Below are positions 1 to 9,224 of a DNA stretch of 61,178 nt, piece by piece (the stretch's first letter is position 1; every line of letters begins with the position of its first letter). Origin of the DNA: Robiginitomaculum sp. (GTDB taxonomy: Bacteria > Pseudomonadota > Alphaproteobacteria > Caulobacterales > Maricaulaceae); the NCBI GenBank assembly GCA_002733905.1, contig NVXK01000024.1, positions 1 through 61,178 on the forward strand, read 5' to 3'. The position numbers were made by a program, and so were the translations under genes. The notes beneath the pieces are model-generated. The model saw only the letters and a list, made by a program, of their open reading frames with translations. It ran no database searches and had not been told where the DNA came from.

Positions 1-571
1 TATCCCCCAGACCAACAGTGTTGGTTGTCGAGAACAAACGGAAAGAGGCATTCGGCGTAATGACACGGTTTTGGTCGAGCAATGTTAGACGCCCTTGCGC
101 CTCTAGCACACGCTGAATAACAAACATTACATCTGGTCGCCCAGCGTCATATTCATCAAACACAAGTGCGACAGGGTTTTGCAAAGCCCACGGCAATAAA
201 CCTTCACGAAATTCCGTGATTTGTTTACCGTCCTTAAGGACGATAGCGTCTTTGCCCACCAGATCAATCCGTGACACATGACTATCCAAATTGATACGTA
301 CCGTTGGCCAGTTCAGCCGCGCGGCAACTTGTTCAATATGCGTTGATTTACCCGTACCATGATAACCTTGCACCATAACACGACGGTTAAAGGCAAAACC
401 CGCTAAGATAGCGTGAGTAGTTTCATCGTCAAAACGATACGCCGCGTCAATTTCTGGCACATGTTCCGAGCGCACAGAGAAGGCTGGCACATCCATGTCG
501 AAATCAACACCGAACATCTCACGTGCAGATATTGTAATATCTGGTTTCATTATTGGAAATACGTCGCTCAT
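1..571 (-). CDS. cobS: Cobaltochelatase subunit CobS (AAA+ ATPase), 3' end outside window
   Basis: CobS is the AAA+ subunit that, with CobT, drives ATP-dependent cobalt insertion by CobN in aerobic cobalamin synthesis; it is cytoplasmic. The 190 residues visible start MSDVFPIMKPDITISA and run off the left edge (family length is about 325). Walker A GYHGTGKST lies at residues 69-77 and Walker B LVFDEYD at 136-142, followed by a sensor-like STTNT. The ATG is at 571. The downstream side of cobT cannot be seen. The J-domain gene starts 68 bp upstream on the same strand, the usual alphaproteobacterial arrangement. The call is firm. Confidence 0.93.
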   Translation of the reverse strand, partial: MSDVFPIMKPDITISAREMFGVDFDMDVPAFSVRSEHVPEIDAAYRFDDETTHAILAGFAFNRRVMVQGYHGTGKSTHIEQVAARLNWPTVRINLDSHVSRIDLVGKDAIVLKDGKQITEFREGLLPWALQNPVALVFDEYDAGRPDVMFVIQRVLEAQGRLTLLDQNRVITPNASFRLFSTTNTVGLGD

Positions 572-638
572 AGTCTCACCCTCAAACAGGTCACCCTGCC
601 CTATACTCATCGTTTCAAACTTTTAGATTAAATTGCAT

Positions 639-1250
639 TTACGTCAAATTTGTTGTTTTCAAAACCTTATAGGCTTTCACAACACGCTGGAAAGACGCTT
701 CCGTTGTACGGTCCCCGCCATTCGCATCGGGATGAAGTTGTTTCACCAATTGCGTATAACGCTCGCGTACCATTTTTGGGCCAGAAAATTCGTCCAGTCC
801 CAAATCACTAAGCGCTTTAAGCTGTAATTTAGAAAGGCGTCGGCGCGGCGCAGCTTCTGCCACTTCATCACCTTTACTAAAGATATTATAACTATCCGAA
901 AATGCCGCTTGACCTGGCGTCGCATTTTTACGCGCCTTAGCACGCTCACCCGTGTTTTTACGGACATCCCATGTTGGTCTGTGACCATGACGTGCACCAA
1001 CTTGCCATTCCGTAATATCCTCATCGGACATACCAGAAAAGAAATTCCAATTTTTATTATATTCACGCGCATGGGCTGGACAAAAATAATAATACTCACG
1101 TAATTGGTCTGGACTCTTTGGCGCTTTACAGCCGCCTTTAGAGACACAACCTGCCCATTCACATTCTTTTTCTTCAGGCTTAAGTTTTGCGCCCGGAGGT
1201 TTAATGCGAATATCGAGGCCTTTCATGCGGTATTCAAAATCATCAGACAT
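639..1250 (-). CDS. J-domain (DnaJ-like) protein upstream of cobS
   Basis: A 203-aa co-chaperone-like protein. The J domain is at the C-terminus (about residues 140-200) with the HPD tripeptide at 173-175 inside LHPDANGGD; HPD is what stimulates DnaK ATPase in this family. The N-terminal half holds several cysteines and a CPAH segment that could bind metal. This layout is the common alphaproteobacterial 'J domain next to cobS' protein, whose client is not known. It ends 67 bp before cobS on the same strand and is probably co-transcribed with it. It diverges from the BolA gene across 61 bp. Confidence 0.85.
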   Translation of the reverse strand: MSDDFEYRMKGLDIRIKPPGAKLKPEEKECEWAGCVSKGGCKAPKSPDQLREYYYFCPAHAREYNKNWNFFSGMSDEDITEWQVGARHGHRPTWDVRKNTGERAKARKNATPGQAAFSDSYNIFSKGDEVAEAAPRRRLSKLQLKALSDLGLDEFSGPKMVRERYTQLVKQLHPDANGGDRTTEASFQRVVKAYKVLKTTNLT

Positions 1251-1311
1251 AGTATTTGAGTTCTTTCACGTATAAGCTACACATGCGTAGACTTAAAAAG
1301 GGGATATCAAA

Positions 1312-1593
1312 ATGGGACTAATCGCGGCGGCAATCAAGGAAAAACTAACAAAAGAATTTAATCCCGTGCATTTAGAGGTCATTGACGAGTCATATAAGCA
1401 CGCTGGACACGCTGGTGCAGCCGCCCACGCGCAAAAACACGGAAGCGGCGAGAGCCATTTTCATGTCGTCATTCGCGCAAAAACCTTTGACGGACTCACC
1501 ATCCTCGCCCGTCACCGCGCCGTTATGAACGTTCTCGCCGAAGAAATGGATGGCAAAGTACACGCGCTCAGCTTGGACGCCAAAGCCCCTTAA
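1312..1593 (+). CDS. BolA family protein
   Basis: A 93-aa BolA/IbaG-type protein. These small cytoplasmic proteins pair with monothiol glutaredoxins through a [2Fe-2S] cluster and affect iron homeostasis and morphology. The family signature is clear: N-terminal IKEKLTKEFNPVHLEVIDESYKH, then GESHFHVVI with the conserved histidine and the RHRAVMNVL helix. An extra HAGHAGAAAHAQKHG stretch enlarges the variable loop, which is normal for alphaproteobacterial BolA. The ATG at 1312 follows an AAGGGGA ribosome site. It converges on the CBS-domain gene, with 10 bp between stop codons. Confidence 0.92.
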   Translation: MGLIAAAIKEKLTKEFNPVHLEVIDESYKHAGHAGAAAHAQKHGSGESHFHVVIRAKTFDGLTILARHRAVMNVLAEEMDGKVHALSLDAKAP

Positions 1594-1603
1594 TCCTTTA
1601 AGC

Positions 1604-2872
1604 TTAAAGTTTGCGGATCTTCAAAGACGTAATTTGATTGCGAACACGTTTTAAAACTTCGAAACGATACCCGTGAAAACTAAACACACGTCCTATGTCA
1701 GGTATGGTTTGGCTTTCGTGAATGACCAGTCCCGCGACGGTAACAGCGTCATCATCTGGAAGGCTCCAATCACGCGCACGATTTAAATCACGTATAGGTA
1801 CATCACCATCAACAATCACAGAGCCATCTTTTTGAGGTTTCACCCCCTCAAAACTATCGTCAAACTCGTCCTTAATATCACCAACGATTTCCTCCAAGAT
1901 ATCTTCCAAAGTCACAACGCCCAGCAACGCCCCATATTCATCAACAGTAAGTGCAAAATGTTCCCGTTTTTGTTGAAATAAACGCATTTGCGTCACAACA
2001 GATGTTGTCTCGGGTACAAACCAAGGGGTGCGCGTAATTTCCTTAAAATTCACTTTTGTAAAATCACCATCTACACGACTAAGTGCCATAAGGATGTCTT
2101 TAGTATGTAGGATACCAATCACATTATCTTTATTCTTACGCCAAAGCGGTATACGCGTATGACCAGAAGCCAACACTTGTTTCACAATCTCGCTTTGTGG
2201 TAAATCTGCATCAACCAATGTTAAATTCTTGCGGTGGATCATGACATCTTCAACAGTCAGATCACCAATTGTCAAAACCCCCAACAATTGATCACGCTCG
2301 TCTTTTGCCACCAAGCCCTCGCTATGATGCAAGTCTACCGCGCCGCGAATTTCATCACTCGCCGTCCAACTCGTATCCGTCCGCACCCCAAAGGCACGTA
2401 AAGCCGCATTGACCAAAGCTTGAATAACAGAAACTATAGGCGCAAAAATCCAAACTATAAAATTCACCACACGCGCAACAGAAATCGCTGCCTTATCAGG
2501 ATTAGTAATGGCATAAGTTTTTGGCAACACCTCAGCAAAAATAAGTACGAGCAATGTCATAAGCGCCGTTGCGTAAATAGTGCCCACGGCACCAAATAGC
2601 TCTAACATAACCCCCGCCATAAGACTGGTTGCTAAAATATTGACAAGATTATTGCCAAGCAAAAGAGCGCCGATCAGACGTTCACGACTTTCCAATAATT
2701 TTGCAACAATAATTGCGCGCGCATTCCCAGCTTTGGCTTGTGCATGTATACGTGCACGCGACGCCGCTGTCAGCGCCGTTTCAGAGCCTGAGAAAAACCC
2801 AGACATTACTAACAGTGATAATATAATTCCAAATTTGGCGAGAACATCTGGTTCAAGAAATTTTTCAATCAT
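1604..2872 (-). CDS. CNNM/CBS-domain membrane protein (HlyC/CorC family)
   Basis: A 422-aa inner-membrane protein with three parts: a DUF21/CNNM membrane domain (about residues 10-190, helices starting FGIILSLLVMSGFFSGSE), a CBS pair (about 205-320) and a C-terminal CorC/HlyC transporter-associated domain (about 335-420). Proteins of this type are linked to Mg2+/Co2+ transport or resistance; the old 'hemolysin' name is misleading. It is the last gene of aroK-aroB-corC: its ATG overlaps the aroB stop by 4 nt (ATGA at 2869-2872), so translational coupling is likely. Confidence 0.88.
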   Translation of the reverse strand: MIEKFLEPDVLAKFGIILSLLVMSGFFSGSETALTAASRARIHAQAKAGNARAIIVAKLLESRERLIGALLLGNNLVNILATSLMAGVMLELFGAVGTIYATALMTLLVLIFAEVLPKTYAITNPDKAAISVARVVNFIVWIFAPIVSVIQALVNAALRAFGVRTDTSWTASDEIRGAVDLHHSEGLVAKDERDQLLGVLTIGDLTVEDVMIHRKNLTLVDADLPQSEIVKQVLASGHTRIPLWRKNKDNVIGILHTKDILMALSRVDGDFTKVNFKEITRTPWFVPETTSVVTQMRLFQQKREHFALTVDEYGALLGVVTLEDILEEIVGDIKDEFDDSFEGVKPQKDGSVIVDGDVPIRDLNRARDWSLPDDDAVTVAGLVIHESQTIPDIGRVFSFHGYRFEVLKRVRNQITSLKIRKL

Positions 2873-3999
2873 GCGCGTCTCTCACAGGCCAGTTTAACAT
2901 AGGTCTGCACACTCGTTTTTTCAGCGTGGCTCTCGATAAAGGACGCGCCAATACCACGCGTTAAAATCAATGTCAGATCATCATCTTTATTTTTTTTATC
3001 ACGCATCATATAAGCAAAAAATGCCTCTGGATCTGCGCGCACAATTTTCGGCAAATCTGCGAGCGTGGTGAGACCGAGTTTTTGCAAATGCGCGCGTAAC
3101 CGCTCCACATCTTGCCCCTTGCACAAACCCTGGCTTTCGGAGTATTCAAACGCCATTAACATGCCTGCATTGACGGCCTCACCGTGCAAAACACTGCCGT
3201 CAAACCCTGCAAGACCTTCAATCGCATGCCCGAAACTATGCCCCAAGTTCAGAAGTGCGCGGCATCCATGTTCGCGCTCATCCGCCTTGACAATATCCGC
3301 CTTGGCTTGGCAACATTTTGCCACCGCATACGCCAATGCACTCGCGTCACACGCAAATAATTTAGCCGCATTTTCTTCAAGCCAGTCAAAAAAGTCAGGG
3401 CTATCAATCAAACTATATTTCAAAACTTCTGCGTAACCTGCTTTCAATTGCCGCAAGGGTAAAGTGCCAAGCACATCCGTATCTGCAAGAACCAATTGCG
3501 GTTGATAAAACGCCCCCACAAGGTTTTTCCCTGCTAGTGTATTAATGGCCGTCTTGCCACCAACAGAACTGTCAACTTGCGCCAGTAACGTCGTCGGGAT
3601 TTGAATAAACCCACAGCCACGTTTAAGAATACTCGCCACAAACCCACTAAGATCACCAACGACACCACCGCCAAAAGCCACGATTGTATCAGAGCGCGAA
3701 AAATTTGCGTCAAGTAATTGACCAAGCACATCTTGAAGCCGCGCAAAACTTTTCTCCCCCTCACCTGCTGGAATAATAATCGTTTCGATAATAAGGTCGG
3801 CGCCCTCAAACGAGGCAAGTAAAACATCCAGATGTAGCGCTGCAACATTTTCGTCCGTTATAATGGCAATACGCTTACCCGTCAGATGTGGTTTTAAATA
3901 CTGATACGCACTCGCCAATAAACCCTGTCCGATATGGATCGGGTAAGACCGGTCACCGAGATCAACATTTATTGTTTTCATCTGAGGTTTTGCGTCCAT
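2869..3999 (-). CDS. aroB: 3-dehydroquinate synthase
   Basis: AroB converts DAHP to 3-dehydroquinate, the second shikimate-pathway step, using NAD+ and a divalent metal. The GGGVVGDLSGF segment with downstream PTTLLAQVDSSVGGK is the nucleotide and phosphate site; metal ligands are expected in AEVLKY, NLGHSFGHAIE and LHGEAVNAGM. The ATG at 3999 (MDAKPQMKTIN) is preferred because it overlaps the aroK stop as TAATG; an in-frame TTG at 4008 would only add MFV. Length (376 aa) is normal. It is coupled to aroK upstream and to the CBS-domain gene downstream. Confidence 0.95.
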   Translation of the reverse strand: MDAKPQMKTINVDLGDRSYPIHIGQGLLASAYQYLKPHLTGKRIAIITDENVAALHLDVLLASFEGADLIIETIIIPAGEGEKSFARLQDVLGQLLDANFSRSDTIVAFGGGVVGDLSGFVASILKRGCGFIQIPTTLLAQVDSSVGGKTAINTLAGKNLVGAFYQPQLVLADTDVLGTLPLRQLKAGYAEVLKYSLIDSPDFFDWLEENAAKLFACDASALAYAVAKCCQAKADIVKADEREHGCRALLNLGHSFGHAIEGLAGFDGSVLHGEAVNAGMLMAFEYSESQGLCKGQDVERLRAHLQKLGLTTLADLPKIVRADPEAFFAYMMRDKKNKDDDLTLILTRGIGASFIESHAEKTSVQTYVKLACERRA

Positions 4000-4583
4000 T
4001 ACGAACAATTCTCCCCACGCGGTTCGCCGGCACTATTTTGAGCATCTTGTTTCTGAAAATCAGTAATCGCCGTCATAACCCGCTCCACTGTTTGATGATG
4101 TGTTCCCACACCCGCAGAGACAGAAATATGGGCTTTGGCATAGATTGGATTACGCACTTCCATTAATTTCCGCATAGCCTCAACCGGATCAGGCACATCC
4201 AAAAGAGGTCGTGTGTTTTTCAAGCTCACCCGCGACATAATCGTATCAAAGTCTGCGTGCAACCAAATCACCAAGCTATTTTCCAAAATGATTTTACGTG
4301 TCGCATCTGGAATAAACGCCCCGCCACCTGTCGACAGCACAAGGGGACGTCCATCCAACAGACGTTCAATGACACGTCGCTCACCCGAGCGAAATGCATC
4401 TTCGCCATAATCTTTGAAATACCCTTTAATACTCCGACCTGAAGCCTTTTCGATTTCATCGTCAGAATCAAAAAACGGCAAATCAAGTCGTTTTGACAAG
4501 CGTCGCCCAATAGTTGTTTTACCAACCCCCATCAATCCTACGATCGAAATAGAACGTGCGTAAAAAATCGCATCTGCGTTCAT
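3999..4583 (-). CDS. aroK: Shikimate kinase
   Basis: AroK phosphorylates shikimate at the 3-hydroxyl with ATP in the cytoplasm. The P-loop GLMGVGKTT is at residues 16-24; the shikimate-contact region FFDSDDEIE and the STGGGAF loop are in place, as is the LID region with RVSLKNTRPLL. At 194 aa it is slightly longer than the 170-aa enzymes, with an acidic C-terminal tail. It is the first gene of aroK-aroB-corC and diverges from the small membrane gene that starts at 4741. The aroK-aroB pairing is classical. Confidence 0.95.
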   Translation of the reverse strand: MNADAIFYARSISIVGLMGVGKTTIGRRLSKRLDLPFFDSDDEIEKASGRSIKGYFKDYGEDAFRSGERRVIERLLDGRPLVLSTGGGAFIPDATRKIILENSLVIWLHADFDTIMSRVSLKNTRPLLDVPDPVEAMRKLMEVRNPIYAKAHISVSAGVGTHHQTVERVMTAITDFQKQDAQNSAGEPRGENCS

Positions 4584-4740
4584 AACGATATTTAACCTTT
4601 GTAATAAGCCTCATATGCCAAAATATTGAGGTCTTTATTCATTTTACAGTGCTTTCATGTTAGTATGTCTGGCTTTTCCTATATTCTCAATGCTAAAATC
4701 AAAAGAACGTATAAATCAGAACAACTCTTTAGAGACTCAA

Positions 4741-4881
4741 ATGAAAAAAACTAAATTTATCCTCGCCCTCCTCGTCATCGGGCTTATTGGCGGCAGTATT
4801 TGGCTCTTACGCGCGGCAGACCCAAAACATATAGAGCGACAAGAAGTCGTCACGGATATAGCCGACACTTTTAACAAATAA
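4741..4881 (+). CDS. Small single-pass membrane protein, unknown function
   Basis: A 46-aa protein starting at ATG 4741 (MKKTKFILALLVIGLIGGSIWLL is its hydrophobic N-terminus, written here only in outline: MKKTKF then a ~17-residue helix). The C-terminal 24 residues are charged and contain RQEVVTDIAD. It reads as a membrane-anchored or exported peptide. It sits 30 bp before the 539-aa exported protein and in the same direction, so the two plus xerD probably form one operon. I do not recognise the family. An upstream in-frame start at 4657 is possible but has no visible ribosome site. Confidence 0.6.
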   Translation: MKKTKFILALLVIGLIGGSIWLLRAADPKHIERQEVVTDIADTFNK

Positions 4882-4911
4882 CCCATTAAAAATACAAAGC
4901 AAATAATACAA

Positions 4912-6531
4912 ATGACGAAAACGACGAAATACACGCTGACAAGTATAATCGCCCTCCTCAGCGCCATTACAGCTACCCCATGTCTGGCACAGGTCGAAAT
5001 GGAAAGCCTCCAACCTGCCGCCGTGTATGACCCCGGCACACAGGAGCCACAAGCAGGCGGATTAACCGCGCAACTCTGGCAAGGCATATCCGCAGAACGC
5101 GCAACACAAGTTTTGCAAAGCATAAGCGCAACACCCTCATCAACCACCAAAACACTTCTCAGATCAGTTTTACTGACGGGCGGCATTCCCCCGCAATCTA
5201 CGGACACAATTTCCCACGATTTATATACAGCAGCGCGCCTGCAAGCCATTCTGGACTTACAAGAATTTTCAGCTTTTGACTATATAGTCGAACGCGCAAA
5301 CCTAGACGCTTCAAATCCTGCATTCATAAAAATATTTACACAAAAATCTTTACTGAACGCGAACACCGATAAAGCCTGTGAATATTCAGACATGAATACA
5401 TCCGAACGCAAAGCACCCTATTGGGCCAAACTGCGTGCCTATTGCCATGTACTGCGCGACGAACTTCCTGCCGCCGAGCTAACAAGCGATTTGCTAGAAC
5501 GTTCAAACCACAAAGACAAAGTATTCTTCACCCTGCTTGGCAATCTAACGGGCTCCATCACCAAGCCCCCAAAAACAAAATCGCTCAAAACACCATTACA
5601 TATTGCAATGGCACCCCAAGCATTTGGTGACGAAAAATTTGACACCAAATCTCTCCCCCCAAGCCTCGCCGTAAGCGTTGCAAAGGATACGAAACAAGAA
5701 GATCAGTCACGCCTAAACGCCCTGATACGCGCCGCGTATATTCTTTCTACAAACGACTTCATCGCAATCATACAAAGCTTCACCGCTGACAGCGCACCCA
5801 ATTTAGACTCACTCCCAAAAACATGGGCACCCGCTGATTGGGGGCATGTTTATAACGCGCTACGTGCCAGCACAGATATGGAAATATCCGCAACACTCAG
5901 CGCCACACTGCTTACACAAGCTGATAAGCTTGGTATTTTAAACCCTATGGCAGAAATACTTGCTTCAGATATTGCCATCATCCCAAGCCATTTAAAAGCT
6001 AAGGCCAACCCCGTTCTTTTTGCAAAACTTGCTATTCGTAAAAATGATATTGGCGCACTCGGAGCCCTCCATCAAAACCTTGATACAGATAATGCATTGC
6101 GCCCCCGTATCGCACTAGCTTCCGACGCACTTGGCCGTGGCTTTATGTTTGCAGAACTTGGCACGGATATCGAAACACGCCTTGGGGCCAAAGATGCAAA
6201 CACAACAGATAAAGCCAGAGCCATACGTGATGTTTACATTGCGAACGCGCTCGGCGCGACACTCTCGGATACAGCGATTGACGCCCTTTTAGAGGCGACA
6301 AAATTGAAAGGCCACGCCGCAACAGCAGGGCAGCTGCTCGCACTACAAAACGCGGCTCTGAACAGGCAACAGGCCGAGACCCTATTACGGGCCGCTGACA
6401 TTATAGGAAAATACAACATCACAGGTTTACGGGCAGATACATGCGCCGCAATTCTAAAAGCACTTAATGATGTTGGTTTAAGTAATATTGCGGGACAATT
6501 AGCTGCACAAGATTTTTTAACCAAAAGCTAA
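4912..6531 (+). CDS. Exported helical-repeat protein of unknown function, upstream of xerD
   Basis: A 539-aa protein with a signal peptide (MTKTTKYTLTS then a hydrophobic stretch, likely cut after CLA near residue 26), so periplasmic. The mature part is alanine-rich, mostly helical and contains TPR/HEAT-like segments such as LLRAADIIGKYNITGL; no catalytic motif is seen. Similar large exported proteins lie between aroK and xerD in several alphaproteobacteria, sometimes mislabelled 'antifreeze glycopeptide' (from memory). It ends 38 bp before the xerD ATG. The function is unknown. Confidence 0.7.
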   Translation: MTKTTKYTLTSIIALLSAITATPCLAQVEMESLQPAAVYDPGTQEPQAGGLTAQLWQGISAERATQVLQSISATPSSTTKTLLRSVLLTGGIPPQSTDTISHDLYTAARLQAILDLQEFSAFDYIVERANLDASNPAFIKIFTQKSLLNANTDKACEYSDMNTSERKAPYWAKLRAYCHVLRDELPAAELTSDLLERSNHKDKVFFTLLGNLTGSITKPPKTKSLKTPLHIAMAPQAFGDEKFDTKSLPPSLAVSVAKDTKQEDQSRLNALIRAAYILSTNDFIAIIQSFTADSAPNLDSLPKTWAPADWGHVYNALRASTDMEISATLSATLLTQADKLGILNPMAEILASDIAIIPSHLKAKANPVLFAKLAIRKNDIGALGALHQNLDTDNALRPRIALASDALGRGFMFAELGTDIETRLGAKDANTTDKARAIRDVYIANALGATLSDTAIDALLEATKLKGHAATAGQLLALQNAALNRQQAETLLRAADIIGKYNITGLRADTCAAILKALNDVGLSNIAGQLAAQDFLTKS

Positions 6532-6569
6532 ACCAAACATAAACGAAATTGCAAAAGAGAAGAGCATTT

Positions 6570-7502
6570 ATGGTAACAGATCATATAGATTTGTTTTTAG
6601 AAATGATGAGCGCCGAACGTGGTGCGAGCATAAATACCCTCAGCGCCTATCAACATGACCTCGACATGTGCACCGAACAACTTGGCACATTTGGTAAATC
6701 CCTTCAAACCGCAGGTGCAGGTCATTATGAAGCTCTTCTCAGCGCATGGGCAAAGCAAGGGCTTGCAGCCTCGACAAGTGCGCGGCGGCTCTCTTCCCTA
6801 AAACAATATTATATTTTCTTACAATCGGAAGGATTGCGAAAAACCAACCCTGTCCACAATATTGCAGGCCCCAAACAAGGGCGTACCCTGCCGAAAATCA
6901 TGTCGGAACAAGATGTTGACCGCCTTTTTCAAATGGCAGAACATTTTGCACACACAAAGAACGAACCAAAATCCACGCGCTTTCTTTGTCAGCTCGAAAT
7001 TCTTTATGCGGGCGGCTTACGCGTAAGCGAACTCGTCTCCATTCCTCTCGCCGCGACAGGACGTCGGGACAATTGTCTGTTCATCAAAGGCAAAGGCGGA
7101 AAAGAAAGGCTCGTCCCTCTCACGCAAAAGGCCGTAGACAGCATTGCCCATTGGAAAACCATGCGCGGACAGACACTCCCCAAAGCCCTCAAAAACCGTG
7201 CTCAGACCAACGCCTTTCTCTTTCCGTCACGTAGCAAGCTTGGCCATGTCACCCGTGAACGCTTTGCCCAATCTCTTAAAGACCTCGCCATACACGCCCA
7301 TCTTGATCATACCAAAATTTCGCCCCATGTTTTACGTCACGCCTTCGCCACCCACCTTCTCAGTCGAGGAGCCGATTTACGCAGTGTACAAAAGCTGCTC
7401 GGGCATGCAGATATTACAACAACACAAATTTACACCCATGTACTCGACGAACGTTTGCAAGAACTGGTACAAAATGCACATCCCCTTGCAAAAAATAAAT
7501 AA
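6570..7502 (+). CDS. xerD: Tyrosine recombinase XerD
   Basis: XerD with XerC resolves chromosome dimers at dif during division. The N-terminal SAM-like domain (NTLSAYQHDLD) binds DNA. The catalytic domain shows the first arginine in YAGGLRVSELV, lysine in KGKGGKERLVPL, the HVLRHAFATHLLSRGADL box, the GHADITTTQIYTHV histidine and nucleophilic tyrosine. ATG 6570 gives 310 aa and has AGAAGAG upstream; a TTG at 6549 would add MQKRRAF. It is the last gene of the small-protein/exported-protein/xerD group. Its core location supports XerD over a mobile integrase. Confidence 0.92.
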   Translation: MVTDHIDLFLEMMSAERGASINTLSAYQHDLDMCTEQLGTFGKSLQTAGAGHYEALLSAWAKQGLAASTSARRLSSLKQYYIFLQSEGLRKTNPVHNIAGPKQGRTLPKIMSEQDVDRLFQMAEHFAHTKNEPKSTRFLCQLEILYAGGLRVSELVSIPLAATGRRDNCLFIKGKGGKERLVPLTQKAVDSIAHWKTMRGQTLPKALKNRAQTNAFLFPSRSKLGHVTRERFAQSLKDLAIHAHLDHTKISPHVLRHAFATHLLSRGADLRSVQKLLGHADITTTQIYTHVLDERLQELVQNAHPLAKNK

Positions 7503-7610
7503 ACTACATATTTTTCAATACACTAAAAACTTTCCCAATCTTGCAAGCTTTTACTTGCCCGAACCGACTTTGCCGTTAATATACGGCCCTTAAAACAACG
7601 GACTTTCTTT

Positions 7611-8588
7611 ATGAGCAGTGCGCGTACATATTTAGATTTTGAACGACCAATCGCCGAACTCGACAGTAAAATTGACGAGCTCAAAGCCATTTGCGGCAGC
7701 ACAAATGGAGACGCAGATAATGTAGATGTGTCCGCTGAAATCGGTCAACTGCAAGAAAAAGCAGAAAAACAGCTCGCAAAACTATACGCTAATCTTGACC
7801 CATGGCAAAAAACCCTCGTCGCGCGGCATCCCTCAAGGCCACATTTCAGTGATTATGTCAGAGAACTCGTGTCCGACTACACCCCCATGTGTGGTGACCG
7901 TAAATTTGGTGATGATGATGCACTTCTTGGGGGTCTCGGCAAAATTCGCGGGCAATCCGTTGTTGTCCTAGGTCACGAAAAAGGCCGCGATACAGAATCG
8001 CGCCTAAAACATAACTTTGGCATGGCCAATCCAGAAGGATACCGCAAAGCTGTTCGCCTTATGGAGCTTGCCGAACGCTTTAGCTTACCGCTCATTTCAT
8101 TCGTAGATACTGCGGGAGCGTTCCCAGGTCGCGGCGCAGAAGAGCGCGGCCAAGCAGAAGCCATAGCCCGCTCTATCGACAAAGGCCTCTCGCTCAAAAC
8201 ACCTTTCATATCGATCATCACAGGTGAAGGCGGTTCTGGTGGCGCGATTGCCATTGCGGCGTCAGATTGCGTAACCATGCTAGAACATTCAATTTATTCT
8301 GTAATCTCACCCGAAGGCTGTGCCTCTATCCTCTGGCGCGACGCGGCCAAAGCGCAAGACGCGGCCAAAGCCATGAAAATCACAGCACAGGACTTAAAAA
8401 AATTCGATATTGTTGATGTGATTATTAAAGAACCATTGGGCGGAGCACACCGCGAAACAGATGTCGCCATTAAAACGGTTGGCGCCTCTATTCTCAACAC
8501 CTTGCAAGAACTATCACCCCTTGATAGCAACGCCCTCATCGCGCGTCGGCGTGCAAAGTTCCTCAATATTGGCCGTTCATTACTTTAA
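7611..8588 (+). CDS. accA: Acetyl-CoA carboxylase carboxyltransferase subunit alpha
   Basis: AccA, with AccD, moves carboxyl from carboxybiotin to acetyl-CoA, making malonyl-CoA for fatty-acid synthesis. It is 325 aa, the usual length. The start YLDFERPIAELDSKIDELK, the core HPSRPHFSDYV, FGMANPEGYRKA, VDTAGAFPG and the oxyanion-hole ITGEGGSGGAIAIA are all typical. It stands alone: 108 bp after xerD and followed by a strong bidirectional terminator at 8621-8651. Confidence 0.96.
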   Translation: MSSARTYLDFERPIAELDSKIDELKAICGSTNGDADNVDVSAEIGQLQEKAEKQLAKLYANLDPWQKTLVARHPSRPHFSDYVRELVSDYTPMCGDRKFGDDDALLGGLGKIRGQSVVVLGHEKGRDTESRLKHNFGMANPEGYRKAVRLMELAERFSLPLISFVDTAGAFPGRGAEERGQAEAIARSIDKGLSLKTPFISIITGEGGSGGAIAIAASDCVTMLEHSIYSVISPEGCASILWRDAAKAQDAAKAMKITAQDLKKFDIVDVIIKEPLGGAHRETDVAIKTVGASILNTLQELSPLDSNALIARRRAKFLNIGRSLL

Positions 8589-8620
8589 ACGCGTAAAATT
8601 TCTATTTTGTTCAGCGCATT

Positions 8621-8651
8621 AAAAAAGCCCGCTTTTAAAGCGGGCTTTTTT
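8621..8651. terminator. Bidirectional rho-independent terminator between accA and rpmB
   Basis: A perfect stem, AAAAAAGCCCGC / GCGGGCTTTTTT, closes a 7-nt TTTTAAA loop. The T run on one strand is the A run of the other, so it can stop accA on the plus strand and rpmB on the minus strand. Confidence 0.93.
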
Positions 8652-8678
8652 AATTATATATACGCGTGTTTTACGAGC

Positions 8679-8984
8679 TTATGCAGCTTCTGCCGCTTCC
8701 GCTTCTGCAACAAATTTGATAAGCGCACGTTTAATTTTACGCGCTTTGTCAGAAAGTTTTTTGTTTTTTGTATTCATAAGGAAACCGTCGAGGCCGCCTT
8801 TGAAATCAACAGTGCGAAGAGTCGCAGCCGTGATACGAACTCTATATTTTTGGCCCATTGTATCAGAGACTAGGGTTATATTACATAAATTCGGCTCAAA
8901 ACGACGACGTGTCTTCGCATTAGAGTGAGAAACATTATTTCCGGTCATAGGGCCGATATCAGTAAGATCGCAACGACGTGACAT
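8679..8984 (-). CDS. rpmB: 50S ribosomal protein L28
   Basis: A 101-aa L28 with the invariant N-terminus MSRRCDLTDIGPMTGNNVSH, then NAKTRRRFEPNL and the basic middle. The alanine/glutamate-rich C-terminal tail is common in alphaproteobacteria. It is transcribed alone, ends 28 bp before the shared terminator and is divergent from the DUF3108 gene across 240 bp, an order conserved in related genomes. Confidence 0.97.
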   Translation of the reverse strand: MSRRCDLTDIGPMTGNNVSHSNAKTRRRFEPNLCNITLVSDTMGQKYRVRITAATLRTVDFKGGLDGFLMNTKNKKLSDKARKIKRALIKFVAEAEAAEAA

Positions 8985-9224
8985 GGGTCATTCCTTTAAA
9001 ATAGAGAGGGGCGCATATAAAATCTTACGCAGCCCGTAATTCAGATTGGGGGACATAAACCATTTGAAACCGTTTCGTCAAGTCTGCATTTACGGATTCA
9101 GCCCTCAAAATGCATAAGATGTGAAAAAAGACCCATCTTACCAAGATTTCATGAAATTTTGGCCTTTGTTCAGCTTACGCCAAGCAAGTTCACGCTATAG
9201 TTTGAAAAATATTGGAGACCACAC

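Noticed and set aside
8607-8873. 88-aa ORF antisense to rpmB
   Set aside because: It is the complement of the L28 gene and of the terminator; a shadow frame.
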